Position numbers and translations under genes: made by a program. 52,566 bases of DNA from SNAP01 sp049671745 (lineage in GTDB: Bacteria; Bacteroidota; Bacteroidia; Bacteroidales; Marinifilaceae): NCBI GenBank assembly GCA_049671745.1, contig JBATVL010000025.1, positions 1 through 52,566 of the forward strand, read 5' to 3'. This document shows, in pieces, positions 43,183-50,968 of this stretch. Below the pieces are notes generated by a model. The model worked only from the letters and a program-made list of their open reading frames with translations. It was not told where the DNA came from and made no database searches. The stretch's first letter is position 1. Every line of letters starts with the position of its first letter.

Positions 43183-44304
43183 ATGAAAAGAATGTTAATT
43201 TATTTAAGATTTGTGTTTTTATGCACAATAATTGTGTCTTCAGTAGTCTCTTGTACTAAAAAGGACGAGTCTTCTAGTCCTCTTCCAACAAAAGTTGTTT
43301 TTAATCCAACATCTTTAAATATGGTTATTGGAGATTCAAAAGCAATTATAGCAACAATAGAGCCTGCTTTTACAGATCCAATTAAGTCAGTAATCACTTG
43401 GTCTAGTACAGACAGCAAAATTGCAAGAGTAGTAAATGGTACGGTTTTTGCTATATCTGCAGGAGAAGTTACTGTTAAAGCAAAAACTGTTAATGGTATA
43501 GAATGTTTATGTCATGTAAGAGTTAATTCGAAACCTATATTAGCAATTGGTTTAAATATAGAAAATCAAAATGCAATGATACAGGTTGGAAAAACATTTA
43601 AGTTAGATTACGAGATAATTCCTTTTGATGCAAATAGAAATAGAGAGATTTTTTGGCAATCAGAAGATGAAACAGTAGCTACTGTTAAAGATGGTATAGT
43701 AACTGCAGTATCTAAAGGTTCGGTAACTATAAAAGGTTCTTTTATTAACGGTGTGTCTGCTAAGACTAAGCTTGTTGTTAAGCCTTTACCTTATGTTATT
43801 TCTCCTGAAATGATAGGAACTTGGAAATGTGTAAAGCTTCAGGCTAGATATCTTAAAACAGGTGACATTTTTGAAGAGTCTGAAATGGATCAATTGTTTA
43901 GATTTCCTGCAGGCATGACAAAAGAAACATGGTGTATTGCAATTAAAAATGAGTTTAAGGTTAAATCTACTAAGGGTAATAAAGTTGAGTGGCCTATTGC
44001 TCTTAGAGGTGGTGATGTTTTAAAAGTTGTTGGTGATATTACTAGGAATGATGATTTAGATAATCAATTTCTTATTAACTATCATTCTGAAAATATTGGA
44101 ATTAATCTAGGAACTAGAGCTGCAGAGTATAATACAGTAAGAGTTACTTGGTTGCCAAAAGAAAAGAAATTATTATATGATGAACCAAACGGTTCTTTTT
44201 ATGATTTTATTTATACTTGTGAAATTGTAAAAGAGCCAAAGATAGCACCTGTTGTATCAAGAATTTCTTTTGAGAAGTTACGATCAGTAAAAAGTGCAAA
44301 ATAA
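43183..44304 (+). CDS. Lipoprotein with two bacterial Ig-like (Big_2) domains
   Basis: 373 residues: lipobox VVSC with Cys24, then two Big_2 domains. The first is at about 37-115 (SLNMVIGDSKAIIATIEP, VITWSSTDSKIARVVNGTVFAISAGEVTVKAKT). The second is at about 119-198 (FWQSEDETVATVKDGIVTAVSKGSVTIKG). A C-terminal domain of about 150 residues starts MIGTWKCVKLQ, a lipocalin-like opening common in Bacteroidota surface lipoproteins. Probably surface-exposed. It precedes a secreted protease gene by 56 bases. Confidence 0.8.
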   Translation: MKRMLIYLRFVFLCTIIVSSVVSCTKKDESSSPLPTKVVFNPTSLNMVIGDSKAIIATIEPAFTDPIKSVITWSSTDSKIARVVNGTVFAISAGEVTVKAKTVNGIECLCHVRVNSKPILAIGLNIENQNAMIQVGKTFKLDYEIIPFDANRNREIFWQSEDETVATVKDGIVTAVSKGSVTIKGSFINGVSAKTKLVVKPLPYVISPEMIGTWKCVKLQARYLKTGDIFEESEMDQLFRFPAGMTKETWCIAIKNEFKVKSTKGNKVEWPIALRGGDVLKVVGDITRNDDLDNQFLINYHSENIGINLGTRAAEYNTVRVTWLPKEKKLLYDEPNGSFYDFIYTCEIVKEPKIAPVVSRISFEKLRSVKSAK

Positions 44305-44360
44305 TTAACCCTTCTCTTCTGTTTGAGGGGAATTTTTAAAAGTCTACAAAACAAAATTTT

Positions 44361-46049
44361 ATGAAAAAAATATTTATTATAGCCTTAGTGCTTTGTACAA
44401 GCTTAATCGCTAGTGCTCAGGTACATCCTACAGGTCTTACAGAGATGACTCCAGAGGTTGCTAAAGTATACAGTAATATTAAGCGTGTAAATATTCGCGA
44501 AAATGCAATGATGCCAAGAGCTGGGGTTGCTCCTATAACTTATGTTGACAATTCTGCCACTAAATTTTTCCCACCTGTTTTTAATCAAATCGGGAATTCT
44601 TGTGCTTATGCTTCAGGTATAGGTTATATTTATAACTACGAATATAATGCTCTTAATAATTTAGATGGCAAAAATCCAGAGAATATCTTGAATTATTTGC
44701 AAGTATATGCTTTTATAAACGGAGGAAAAGATTCAGGTGGTCATGCTCATCAAGGATGGAATTTTGCACGAATAAACGGTGTTACATCTAAAAAAGATGG
44801 TGAAACTAATCATTGGAGAGAATGGTATTCTGGTTATGAAGCATATTATAATGGAATGGAAAAAGGCGTTGTTGATTATACTAAATTTACGTCTGATGTT
44901 GGTGGTGATATTTTGAAGATGAAACAATATCTTTTAAACAAGGGCGGTAAAGCTACTTATGGAGGTTTAATACAATTTTCTGCTTGGGCACATCCTTTAG
45001 AGCCTTCTTTGTATAAAGGAACTCATCATGAGAATTGCGATGCAATGATTCATCATTTTGGAAATTCTGGAATGCATTCTATGACTATAGTTGGGTTTGA
45101 CGATGAGGTTGGATTTGATTATGATGAGAATGGAACTATAGAAGGTGCAGAAATGGGATCTTTTATTTGCTGTAATTCATGGGGAACATCATGGGGAAGT
45201 CGCTCTGGTTGTAAAACAAATAAAGGAAGATTTTATGCTCCTTATTATGCTTTCTCTACATTAAAGCAATCTGCTAAGAACGTTAAATATACTGCGGTTA
45301 ATAAAGGTGGTGGAACAGGAAATGGTGGAAAAGAGTGTTTAGTTCTTTCTGTAAAGAATGCTAAACGAACTTTAGTTGCAAAGATTAAAATGTCACATTC
45401 TTCTAGAAATGATATAGAATTAACATTTGGAGTATCTAATATTTTAGGAGCAACTAAGCCAGAACATACTTTTACTTCACAATTTATGAAACATCAAGGT
45501 GGTGATTACACTATGGTTTCTGGAAACTCTATTAAATATAATGAGATCGAATTTGGTGTTAATATCAGTGAATTTGCTAAATATCTTGACAATGAAAACA
45601 CTACTTTCTTTGTAATGGTAAAAAATAGTCCTGTGGGCATTGCTGGTAGTGGAGAATTAATCTCTTGTTCAATAATTGATTGTAGAGGCGAGACTCCTGT
45701 AGAATATTCATCTTATGTAGATTCTTATAAATTATCAGGATATAAGATTGCAAGAGCTATAACTAAGGCAGGATATCCTAAGTTAGAAGTAGGAGATGTT
45801 ATTAATGTATTATGTTCTGTTGATGCTGAAAATAAAAAAATAGCATTGAATTTCAATGCAGCTGTTGATACTCCTGTTCAAGTTGACATTATAAAGAGTG
45901 GAGAAGTAGTGAAGAATCTATACACTAAAACAATTAAGAAAGGTAAATCAATAGAAGTATCTGACTTATCTTCATTAATAGGTATTTCTTATACAGTTCG
46001 TATTGTTGCAGGTAATCGTTTTATTTACAATAATTTTAAATTAAAATAA
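44361..46049 (+). CDS. Secreted C1-family (papain-like) cysteine protease
   Basis: 562 residues: signal peptide ending ASAQ (about 1-20). The papain-type site is formed by Gln76 and Cys81 (FNQIGNSCAYA), His239 (GMHSMTIVGFDD) and Asn272 (CNSWGTSWG). After about residue 310 come beta-rich domains. The last 70 residues (VQVDIIKSG, KGKSIEVSDLSSLIGISYTVRIVAGNRFIYNNFKLK in parts) look like a type A C-terminal sorting domain for type IX secretion. A porT-like gene elsewhere in the window fits this. Sorting is inferred. Confidence 0.85.
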   Translation: MKKIFIIALVLCTSLIASAQVHPTGLTEMTPEVAKVYSNIKRVNIRENAMMPRAGVAPITYVDNSATKFFPPVFNQIGNSCAYASGIGYIYNYEYNALNNLDGKNPENILNYLQVYAFINGGKDSGGHAHQGWNFARINGVTSKKDGETNHWREWYSGYEAYYNGMEKGVVDYTKFTSDVGGDILKMKQYLLNKGGKATYGGLIQFSAWAHPLEPSLYKGTHHENCDAMIHHFGNSGMHSMTIVGFDDEVGFDYDENGTIEGAEMGSFICCNSWGTSWGSRSGCKTNKGRFYAPYYAFSTLKQSAKNVKYTAVNKGGGTGNGGKECLVLSVKNAKRTLVAKIKMSHSSRNDIELTFGVSNILGATKPEHTFTSQFMKHQGGDYTMVSGNSIKYNEIEFGVNISEFAKYLDNENTTFFVMVKNSPVGIAGSGELISCSIIDCRGETPVEYSSYVDSYKLSGYKIARAITKAGYPKLEVGDVINVLCSVDAENKKIALNFNAAVDTPVQVDIIKSGEVVKNLYTKTIKKGKSIEVSDLSSLIGISYTVRIVAGNRFIYNNFKLK

Positions 46050-46050
46050 C

Positions 46051-46464
46051 ATGAAAAAGATTATAATATTATTAGCATTAGGTTTATCTATTTTTGCATC
46101 TTCATGTTCAAAAGATGATGATCCTGAGCAGAAGCCAAAAACAACAAAACCAGCAGTTGTACCTACTACAGTTAAAGGTTATGCAATGCCATTTTTACAT
46201 ACAAGTCCAATAATAATAAAAGATTTTTTATTAAAGATATCTGATAATGTTGTTGAGACAAAGAGAAAAGGATATTACAAATTAACATGTGCTCCCAAAG
46301 CCTCTAATGTTAATATGTTTTCTTCTCTTACGTATGAATTCACAACAGAAGAGCTTGATTTTAAGGGATTAAATTTTTCTTATAAATTTGATAAAGCATT
46401 AAATCTTACTCAAGCAGATAAAGATAAAGTTATTGCTTATTTAAAAACACAAATACTTAGATAG
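46051..46464 (+). CDS. Small lipoprotein next to the C1 protease
   Basis: 137 residues with lipobox ASSC (Cys19), an acidic/Pro-Lys linker (SKDDDPEQKPKTTKP) and a small domain of about 95 residues with no recognised fold. It starts one base after the protease stop, so it is cotranscribed. It might be an inhibitor or surface partner of the protease, as small genes behind C1/C10 proteases can be, but nothing in the sequence proves it. Confidence 0.6.
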   Translation: MKKIIILLALGLSIFASSCSKDDDPEQKPKTTKPAVVPTTVKGYAMPFLHTSPIIIKDFLLKISDNVVETKRKGYYKLTCAPKASNVNMFSSLTYEFTTEELDFKGLNFSYKFDKALNLTQADKDKVIAYLKTQILR

Positions 46465-46480
46465 TATATGTAGAATATAT

Positions 46481-46517
46481 AAAGGGTCATGCTTTTTCGG
46501 AAGCATGGCCTTTTTTT
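46481..46517 (+). terminator. Terminator of the protease operon
   Basis: GGGTCATGCTT pairs with AAGCATGGCCT (one G-T pair) and is followed by seven T. Confidence 0.85.
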
Positions 46518-46580
46518 GTTTTGTTTGCTCTGAAATTAACTTGATTTTGTTTAGTATTCTACCAGAGAGGCTTTTTTATG

Positions 46581-46680
46581 CGGTCAATTTGCGGTCAGTG
46601 TATGATAGTTAATCGTAGACTGACCGTACACTGACCGTATACTGACCGTACACTGACCATACATTGACCAATCACTGAAC
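46581..46680. repeat. Phased 11-bp repeat array with two opposed halves
   Basis: Five consecutive 11-base units with consensus ACTGACCGTAC start at 46619, 46630, 46641, 46652 and 46663, with a partial sixth at 46674. On the left, two units in the opposite orientation (CGGTCAATTTG 46581-46591, CGGTCAGTGTA 46592-46602) keep the same 11-base period. A 16-base spacer (46603-46618) separates the halves. The units have no reading-frame meaning. One unit per helical turn suggests binding of several protein copies on one DNA face. The stretch 46518-46580 shows nothing else. Confidence 0.8.
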
Positions 46681-46735
46681 AAATATCATAGAACTTTGTT
46701 TATTATTTGTAGCCTTTTCTATAAGCCTTAATTAG

Positions 46736-46897
46736 ATTGTCGATGAACTTAAGTTTCTTGTTGATAATTCTGCACGCGTGGCTGGTAGAATGGAGGCTCT
46801 TGGTGGCGATTTTAAAAAATGCTTGGAGCGAGATATCTATTCGGTTCTTCCTGTTTTGTGGACTGATGGGGCTTTGATAGATTTTAAGGCTTTATAA
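46736..46897 (+). pseudogene. Possible gene fragment
   Basis: The frame after a TAG at about 46733 stays open to a TAA at 46895-46897. It reads like protein (VDNSARVAGRMEALGGDF, then LERDIYSVLPVLWTDGALIDF), with an ATG only at 46790. Base composition is richer in GC than the flanks. It may be the tail of a lost gene. I cannot identify the family, and a short chance frame remains possible. 46898-47161 shows no gene. Confidence 0.3.
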
Positions 46898-47161
46898 TTT
46901 GATTTGGCTAATATAAATATATTGTGTATTTTAGAAATAGCAGGATATGCAGTTAAAATCTTCATGAAATGCATAAATATTGAAGATAAGATGCAAAGAA
47001 TTCATGTTTTATAATTAATAATCAATTATTAGTTGAAAACCTGTTATAGAATATAAAAATAAATGCTCAAAAAGCTTTTTATTTACATCTTTATTTGCAT
47101 TTTTGTCTAATAATAAAGTTATCGATTTCGAAATAATACAATCAATAAAATAATTGGTAAA

Positions 47162-48241
47162 ATGAGAAAGCATATTTTTAACGCAGGTCCTTGTAAACTA
47201 CCTGATTCAACATTAGAGAATACTGCAAAAGCAGTAATGGAATTAGAAAACTGTGGTCAATCAATCATGGAAGTATCTCACCGTTCAAAAGATTTCCAAA
47301 AGGTATTTGATGAAGCAGTGAGCTTATTCAACGAATTATTAGATATTCCTGAAGGATACAGTGTTCTTTTCTTAGGAGGTGGTGCAAGTACACAATTTGC
47401 TACTATCGCTTTTAACTTCTTAAAGAACAAAGCTGCTTACGTAAACACAGGTACATGGTCTACTGCTGCTATTAAAGAAGCTAAATTATTTGGTGAAGCA
47501 TTAGTTATTGCTTCTTCTGAAGACAAAGGTTTTACATTCTACCCAAAGAATTTCGAAGTACCAGCTGACGTAGATTTTCTTCATTTAACTTCTAACAATA
47601 CTATTAGAGGTACTGAATTTTTCGAAGATAAAGCATATGACGTACCAGTTATCTGTGATATGTCTTCTGATATCATGAGTCGTCCTGTTGATGTTGCAAA
47701 ATATGACATGATTTACGGTGGATGTCAAAAGAACTTAGGAGCTGCTGGTGTAACTTTCGTTATCATCAAAAATGAGTTTGCTGAGAAAAATATGGTTGCT
47801 GATAGAATCATTCCTACAATGTGGAAATATACAACTCACATTAACAAGGGTTCTATGAACAACACACCTCCATGTATCAACATCTTCACAGTTAAAGAGA
47901 CTCTTAAATGGGTTAAAGCTAACGGTGGATGTGCTGGAATGGAAAAATTAGCTACAGAAAGAGCAGATATGCTTTATGCTGAGATAATCAGAAACTCTAT
48001 GTTCCGTGCTGTTGTTGAAGAAGGATCTCGTTCAAAAATGAACATTCCTTTCGTAATGGCTGAAGGTAAAGAAGACTTAATGCAAGAATTCCTTGACTTC
48101 TCTATATCTAAAAATATAGTAGGAATTAAAGGTCACCGTTCAGTTGGTGGTTTCCGTGCATCTACTTACAATGCTTGTACTATAGAAGAAGTAAAAGCTT
48201 TAGTTGCTGCTATGGCAGAATTCGAAACTATGAAAGCTTAA
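47162..48241 (+). CDS. serC: Phosphoserine aminotransferase
   Basis: The 359-residue PLP enzyme of serine (and pyridoxal) synthesis makes phosphoserine from 3-phosphohydroxypyruvate. The start HIFNAGPCKLPDSTLENTAKA and the SxGGASxQF-like FLGGGASTQFA are typical. The PLP lysine is Lys190 in YGGCQKNLGAAG. Codons ending in C (AAC, TTC) are more frequent than in most neighbours, suggesting high expression. It is followed by a weak terminator and then serA. Confidence 0.96.
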   Translation: MRKHIFNAGPCKLPDSTLENTAKAVMELENCGQSIMEVSHRSKDFQKVFDEAVSLFNELLDIPEGYSVLFLGGGASTQFATIAFNFLKNKAAYVNTGTWSTAAIKEAKLFGEALVIASSEDKGFTFYPKNFEVPADVDFLHLTSNNTIRGTEFFEDKAYDVPVICDMSSDIMSRPVDVAKYDMIYGGCQKNLGAAGVTFVIIKNEFAEKNMVADRIIPTMWKYTTHINKGSMNNTPPCINIFTVKETLKWVKANGGCAGMEKLATERADMLYAEIIRNSMFRAVVEEGSRSKMNIPFVMAEGKEDLMQEFLDFSISKNIVGIKGHRSVGGFRASTYNACTIEEVKALVAAMAEFETMKA

Positions 48242-48250
48242 GAAATATTA

Positions 48251-48280
48251 AGAGATTCACCATACAGTGAATCTCTTTTA
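48251..48280 (+). terminator. Weak terminator between serC and serA
   Basis: AGAGATTCAC (48251-48260) and complement (48267-48276) with a CATACA loop and TTTTA after it. The T-run is short, so readthrough is likely. Confidence 0.6.
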
Positions 48281-48345
48281 TTTAAATCATGAATCTTTTA
48301 ATTATGAATTATAAGTTCGTAATTATCAATTAATAATATATAGAC

Positions 48346-49269
48346 ATGTCTAAAAAAGTTTTAATTGCAACAGAGAAGCCATTCGCTCCTGCTGCTGTTC
48401 AAAGTATTAGAGAAGTTGTTGAAGGTGCTGGTTACGAATTAGCTCTTCTTGAAAAATATGCTTCTAAAGATGAATTAATCGCTGCTGTAGCTGATGTTGA
48501 CGCAATGATTATTCGTTCTGACAAAGCAACTAAGGAAGTTATTGACGCTGCTAAAAACCTTAAAGTTATTGTACGTGCTGGTGCTGGATTCGATAATATC
48601 GACTGTGCTGCTTGTACTGCTAACGGTGTAATAGCAATGAACACTCCTGGTCAAAATTCAAATGCTGTTGCAGAGCTTGCTCTTGGAATGATGGTATTTA
48701 TGGCTCGTAACTCTTACAACGGTAAAGCTGGTGTAGAGCTTAAGGGTAAAAAAATTGGTATTCACGCATTCGGAAACGTTGGTCGTAACGTAGGTCGTAT
48801 CGCTAAAGGTTTCGGTATGGAACTTTTTGCTTTTGATCCTTTTATGACTAAAGAGCAAATCGAAGCAGGTGGTGCTACTGCAATCGATACAGTTGAAGAA
48901 CTTTATTCTACTTGTGACTATGTATCTTTACATATTCCAGCTAACGATAAAACTAAAAACTCTATCAACTTCGAATTATTAAACAGAATGCCTAAGGGTG
49001 CTGTTTTAGTTAATACAGCTCGTAAAGAGGTGATTAACGAAGAAGAAATGATTAAGCTTATGGCTGAACGTACTGATTTTACTTATATCTCAGACATCGC
49101 TCCAAGTAATGCTGCTGACTTCGCACAATTCGAAGGAAGATATTTCTTCACTCCTAAAAAATCAGGTGCTCAAACAGCTGAGGCTAACATCAATGCAGGT
49201 ATTGCAGGTGCTAACCAAATAGTTAATTTCCTTGAAAAAGGTGATGAGACTTTCAGAGTAAATAAATAA
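48346..49269 (+). CDS. serA: D-3-phosphoglycerate dehydrogenase, short form with Lys in place of the catalytic His
   Basis: The 307-residue NAD-dependent enzyme performs the first step of serine synthesis. It lacks the ACT and intervening regulatory domains, so it should not be feedback-regulated through an ACT domain. The NAD motif is GIHAFGNVGRNVG. The usual TPHxG motif reads TPKKSG, with Lys271 where the catalytic His lies. This matches the type reported for Entamoeba histolytica and, as I recall, Bacteroidota. The pathway partner serC is just upstream. Confidence 0.93.
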   Translation: MSKKVLIATEKPFAPAAVQSIREVVEGAGYELALLEKYASKDELIAAVADVDAMIIRSDKATKEVIDAAKNLKVIVRAGAGFDNIDCAACTANGVIAMNTPGQNSNAVAELALGMMVFMARNSYNGKAGVELKGKKIGIHAFGNVGRNVGRIAKGFGMELFAFDPFMTKEQIEAGGATAIDTVEELYSTCDYVSLHIPANDKTKNSINFELLNRMPKGAVLVNTARKEVINEEEMIKLMAERTDFTYISDIAPSNAADFAQFEGRYFFTPKKSGAQTAEANINAGIAGANQIVNFLEKGDETFRVNK

Positions 49270-49299
49270 TATTATTAATATACCTAAAGACTAAAGATA

Positions 49300-50550
49300 A
49301 TGGCTAATATTAAACCATTTAAGGCATTACGTCCTACTAAAGATATCGCTGCAGAAGTTGCTTGTCTTCCTTATGATGTAATGAACTCAGAAGAAGCTGC
49401 TAAAATGGCAGAGGGAAAAGAGAGATCTTTACTTCATATTACTAAAGCTGAGATTGACTGCCCAGCTGGTATCGATATTCATACTGATACTGTTTATAAC
49501 AAAGCAGTTGAAAACTTGAAAGCATTCCAAGATAAAGGATGGTTAGTTCAAGATACTGAAGCTAGATATTACATCTATGCTCAAACAATGGACGGACGTA
49601 CTCAATATGGTATAGTTGCTAATGCTTCTTGCGAAGATTACAACCAAGGTATCATTAAAAAGCACGAATTAACTCGTCCAGACAAAGAAGAAGATAGAAT
49701 GATCTTGACTCGTCACTTAAATGCGAACATCGAGCCGGTATTCTTCTCATATAAAGCAGTTCCAGAAATAGATACTATCGTTTCTAACTGGGTAGAAGCT
49801 AACACAGCTGATTACGATTTTACTGCTGAAGACGGTTTTGGTCACCATTTTTGGGCTATCACTGACGCTAAGTTAAATGACGAATTAGAAGTTCTTTTTG
49901 CTTCTAAAGTTCCTGCTACTTACGTTGCTGACGGTCACCATAGAACAGCTGCTGCTGCTCGTATTGGTCTTGAGAAAAAAGAGAACAACCCTAACCACAC
50001 TGGTGATGAAGAGTATAACTACTTCATGTCAGTTCACTTCCCAGATAACCAACTTAAGATTATTGACTACAACCGTGCAGTTAAAGATCTTAACGGATTA
50101 TCAGAAGAAGAATTAATCGCTGCTGTTGAGAAAAACTTTATAGTAGAGTGCATGGGAGAAGGAATTTATACTCCATCTACTCTTCATGAATTCTCTATGT
50201 ATCTTGCTGGTAAGTGGTACAAAATGACTGCTAAAGAAGGTACTTATAACGACAATGACCCTATTGGTGTTCTTGACGTTACTATCCTTTCTAACTTAGT
50301 ATTAGACCAAGTTCTTGACATTAAAGATCTTCGTACTTCTACAAGAATAGACTTTATTGGTGGTATTCGTGGATTAGGTGAGCTTTCTCGTCGTGTTGAC
50401 AATGGTGATATGAAAGTAGCTTTTGCTCTTTACGCCGTGTCTATGCAACAATTAATTGATATTGCTGATACTGGTAACATCATGCCTCCTAAAACTACTT
50501 GGTTCGAGCCTAAACTTCGTTCAGGTCTTGCTATCCATAAATTAGACTAA
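49300..50550 (+). CDS. DUF1015 family protein
   Basis: The 416-residue protein begins IKPFKALRPTKDIAAEVACLPYDVMNSEEA and contains YVADGHHRTAAAARIG, the hallmark of DUF1015. This central motif resembles ParB-type CTPase/kinase motifs, and a related archaeal protein is a serine kinase. Position behind serC and serA, 30 bases after serA, is conserved in many anaerobes and suggests a role in serine metabolism, perhaps phosphorylation or salvage. That is inference. AAC- and GAC-rich codon use suggests strong expression. Confidence 0.9.
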   Translation: MANIKPFKALRPTKDIAAEVACLPYDVMNSEEAAKMAEGKERSLLHITKAEIDCPAGIDIHTDTVYNKAVENLKAFQDKGWLVQDTEARYYIYAQTMDGRTQYGIVANASCEDYNQGIIKKHELTRPDKEEDRMILTRHLNANIEPVFFSYKAVPEIDTIVSNWVEANTADYDFTAEDGFGHHFWAITDAKLNDELEVLFASKVPATYVADGHHRTAAAARIGLEKKENNPNHTGDEEYNYFMSVHFPDNQLKIIDYNRAVKDLNGLSEEELIAAVEKNFIVECMGEGIYTPSTLHEFSMYLAGKWYKMTAKEGTYNDNDPIGVLDVTILSNLVLDQVLDIKDLRTSTRIDFIGGIRGLGELSRRVDNGDMKVAFALYAVSMQQLIDIADTGNIMPPKTTWFEPKLRSGLAIHKLD

Positions 50551-50577
50551 TACACCTTTTTAGGTTTATTATATATG

Positions 50578-50608
50578 AAAGAGCTATCCTTTGGGGTGGC
50601 TCTTTTTT
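50578..50608 (+). terminator. Terminator after the serC-serA-DUF1015 unit
   Basis: AAAGAGCTATCC (50578-50589) pairs with GGGTGGCTCTTT (50594-50605) through two G-T pairs, and a T-run follows. Confidence 0.8.
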
Positions 50609-50968
50609 GCATTATATTTGCTAAAATTAATGATAGATGCTTTGAATAGTGAGCTTAGTTTCAGGATTAAAATTAGTGAATAGAGTTTCAACTTGTTGGA
50701 ATTGAATGATGTTTTAATTTCTAAAGCTCTGTGTCTTTTCTACTTTTTTTGAAGCTATTTCTTTACTGCAGCGAAGCAAAGTAGAGGAACAAGCCGAAGT
50801 AATATGTGTATTGGCGAGGGATGCAGCGCAGGCAAGGAAAGACAGTGTTGCTAGGAGTGGGAGACAAAGCTACCAACCTCTTAGGTTAGTAGCTTTGTTT
50901 GTAATGAGTCGCTTGACTTTTGTGGGTGGATGCCTTATTATGAAAGTTCTTCAAGGGCTAGACATTGG
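50609..50968. other. Non-coding stretch with a GC-richer segment and strong hairpin
   Basis: No gene is visible. The part from about 50765 to 50900 is noticeably richer in G and C than its surroundings. It ends in a 15-bp hairpin with one mismatch (ACAAAGCTACCAACC 50864-50878 with 50884-50898) followed by TTGT. This could be the 3' end of a small RNA, a gene remnant, or part of a dispersed element. Confidence 0.5.

Noticed and set aside
46581..46680. CRISPR array
   Set aside because: Units of 11 bases abut without spacers and occur in two orientations, and no cas genes are near.
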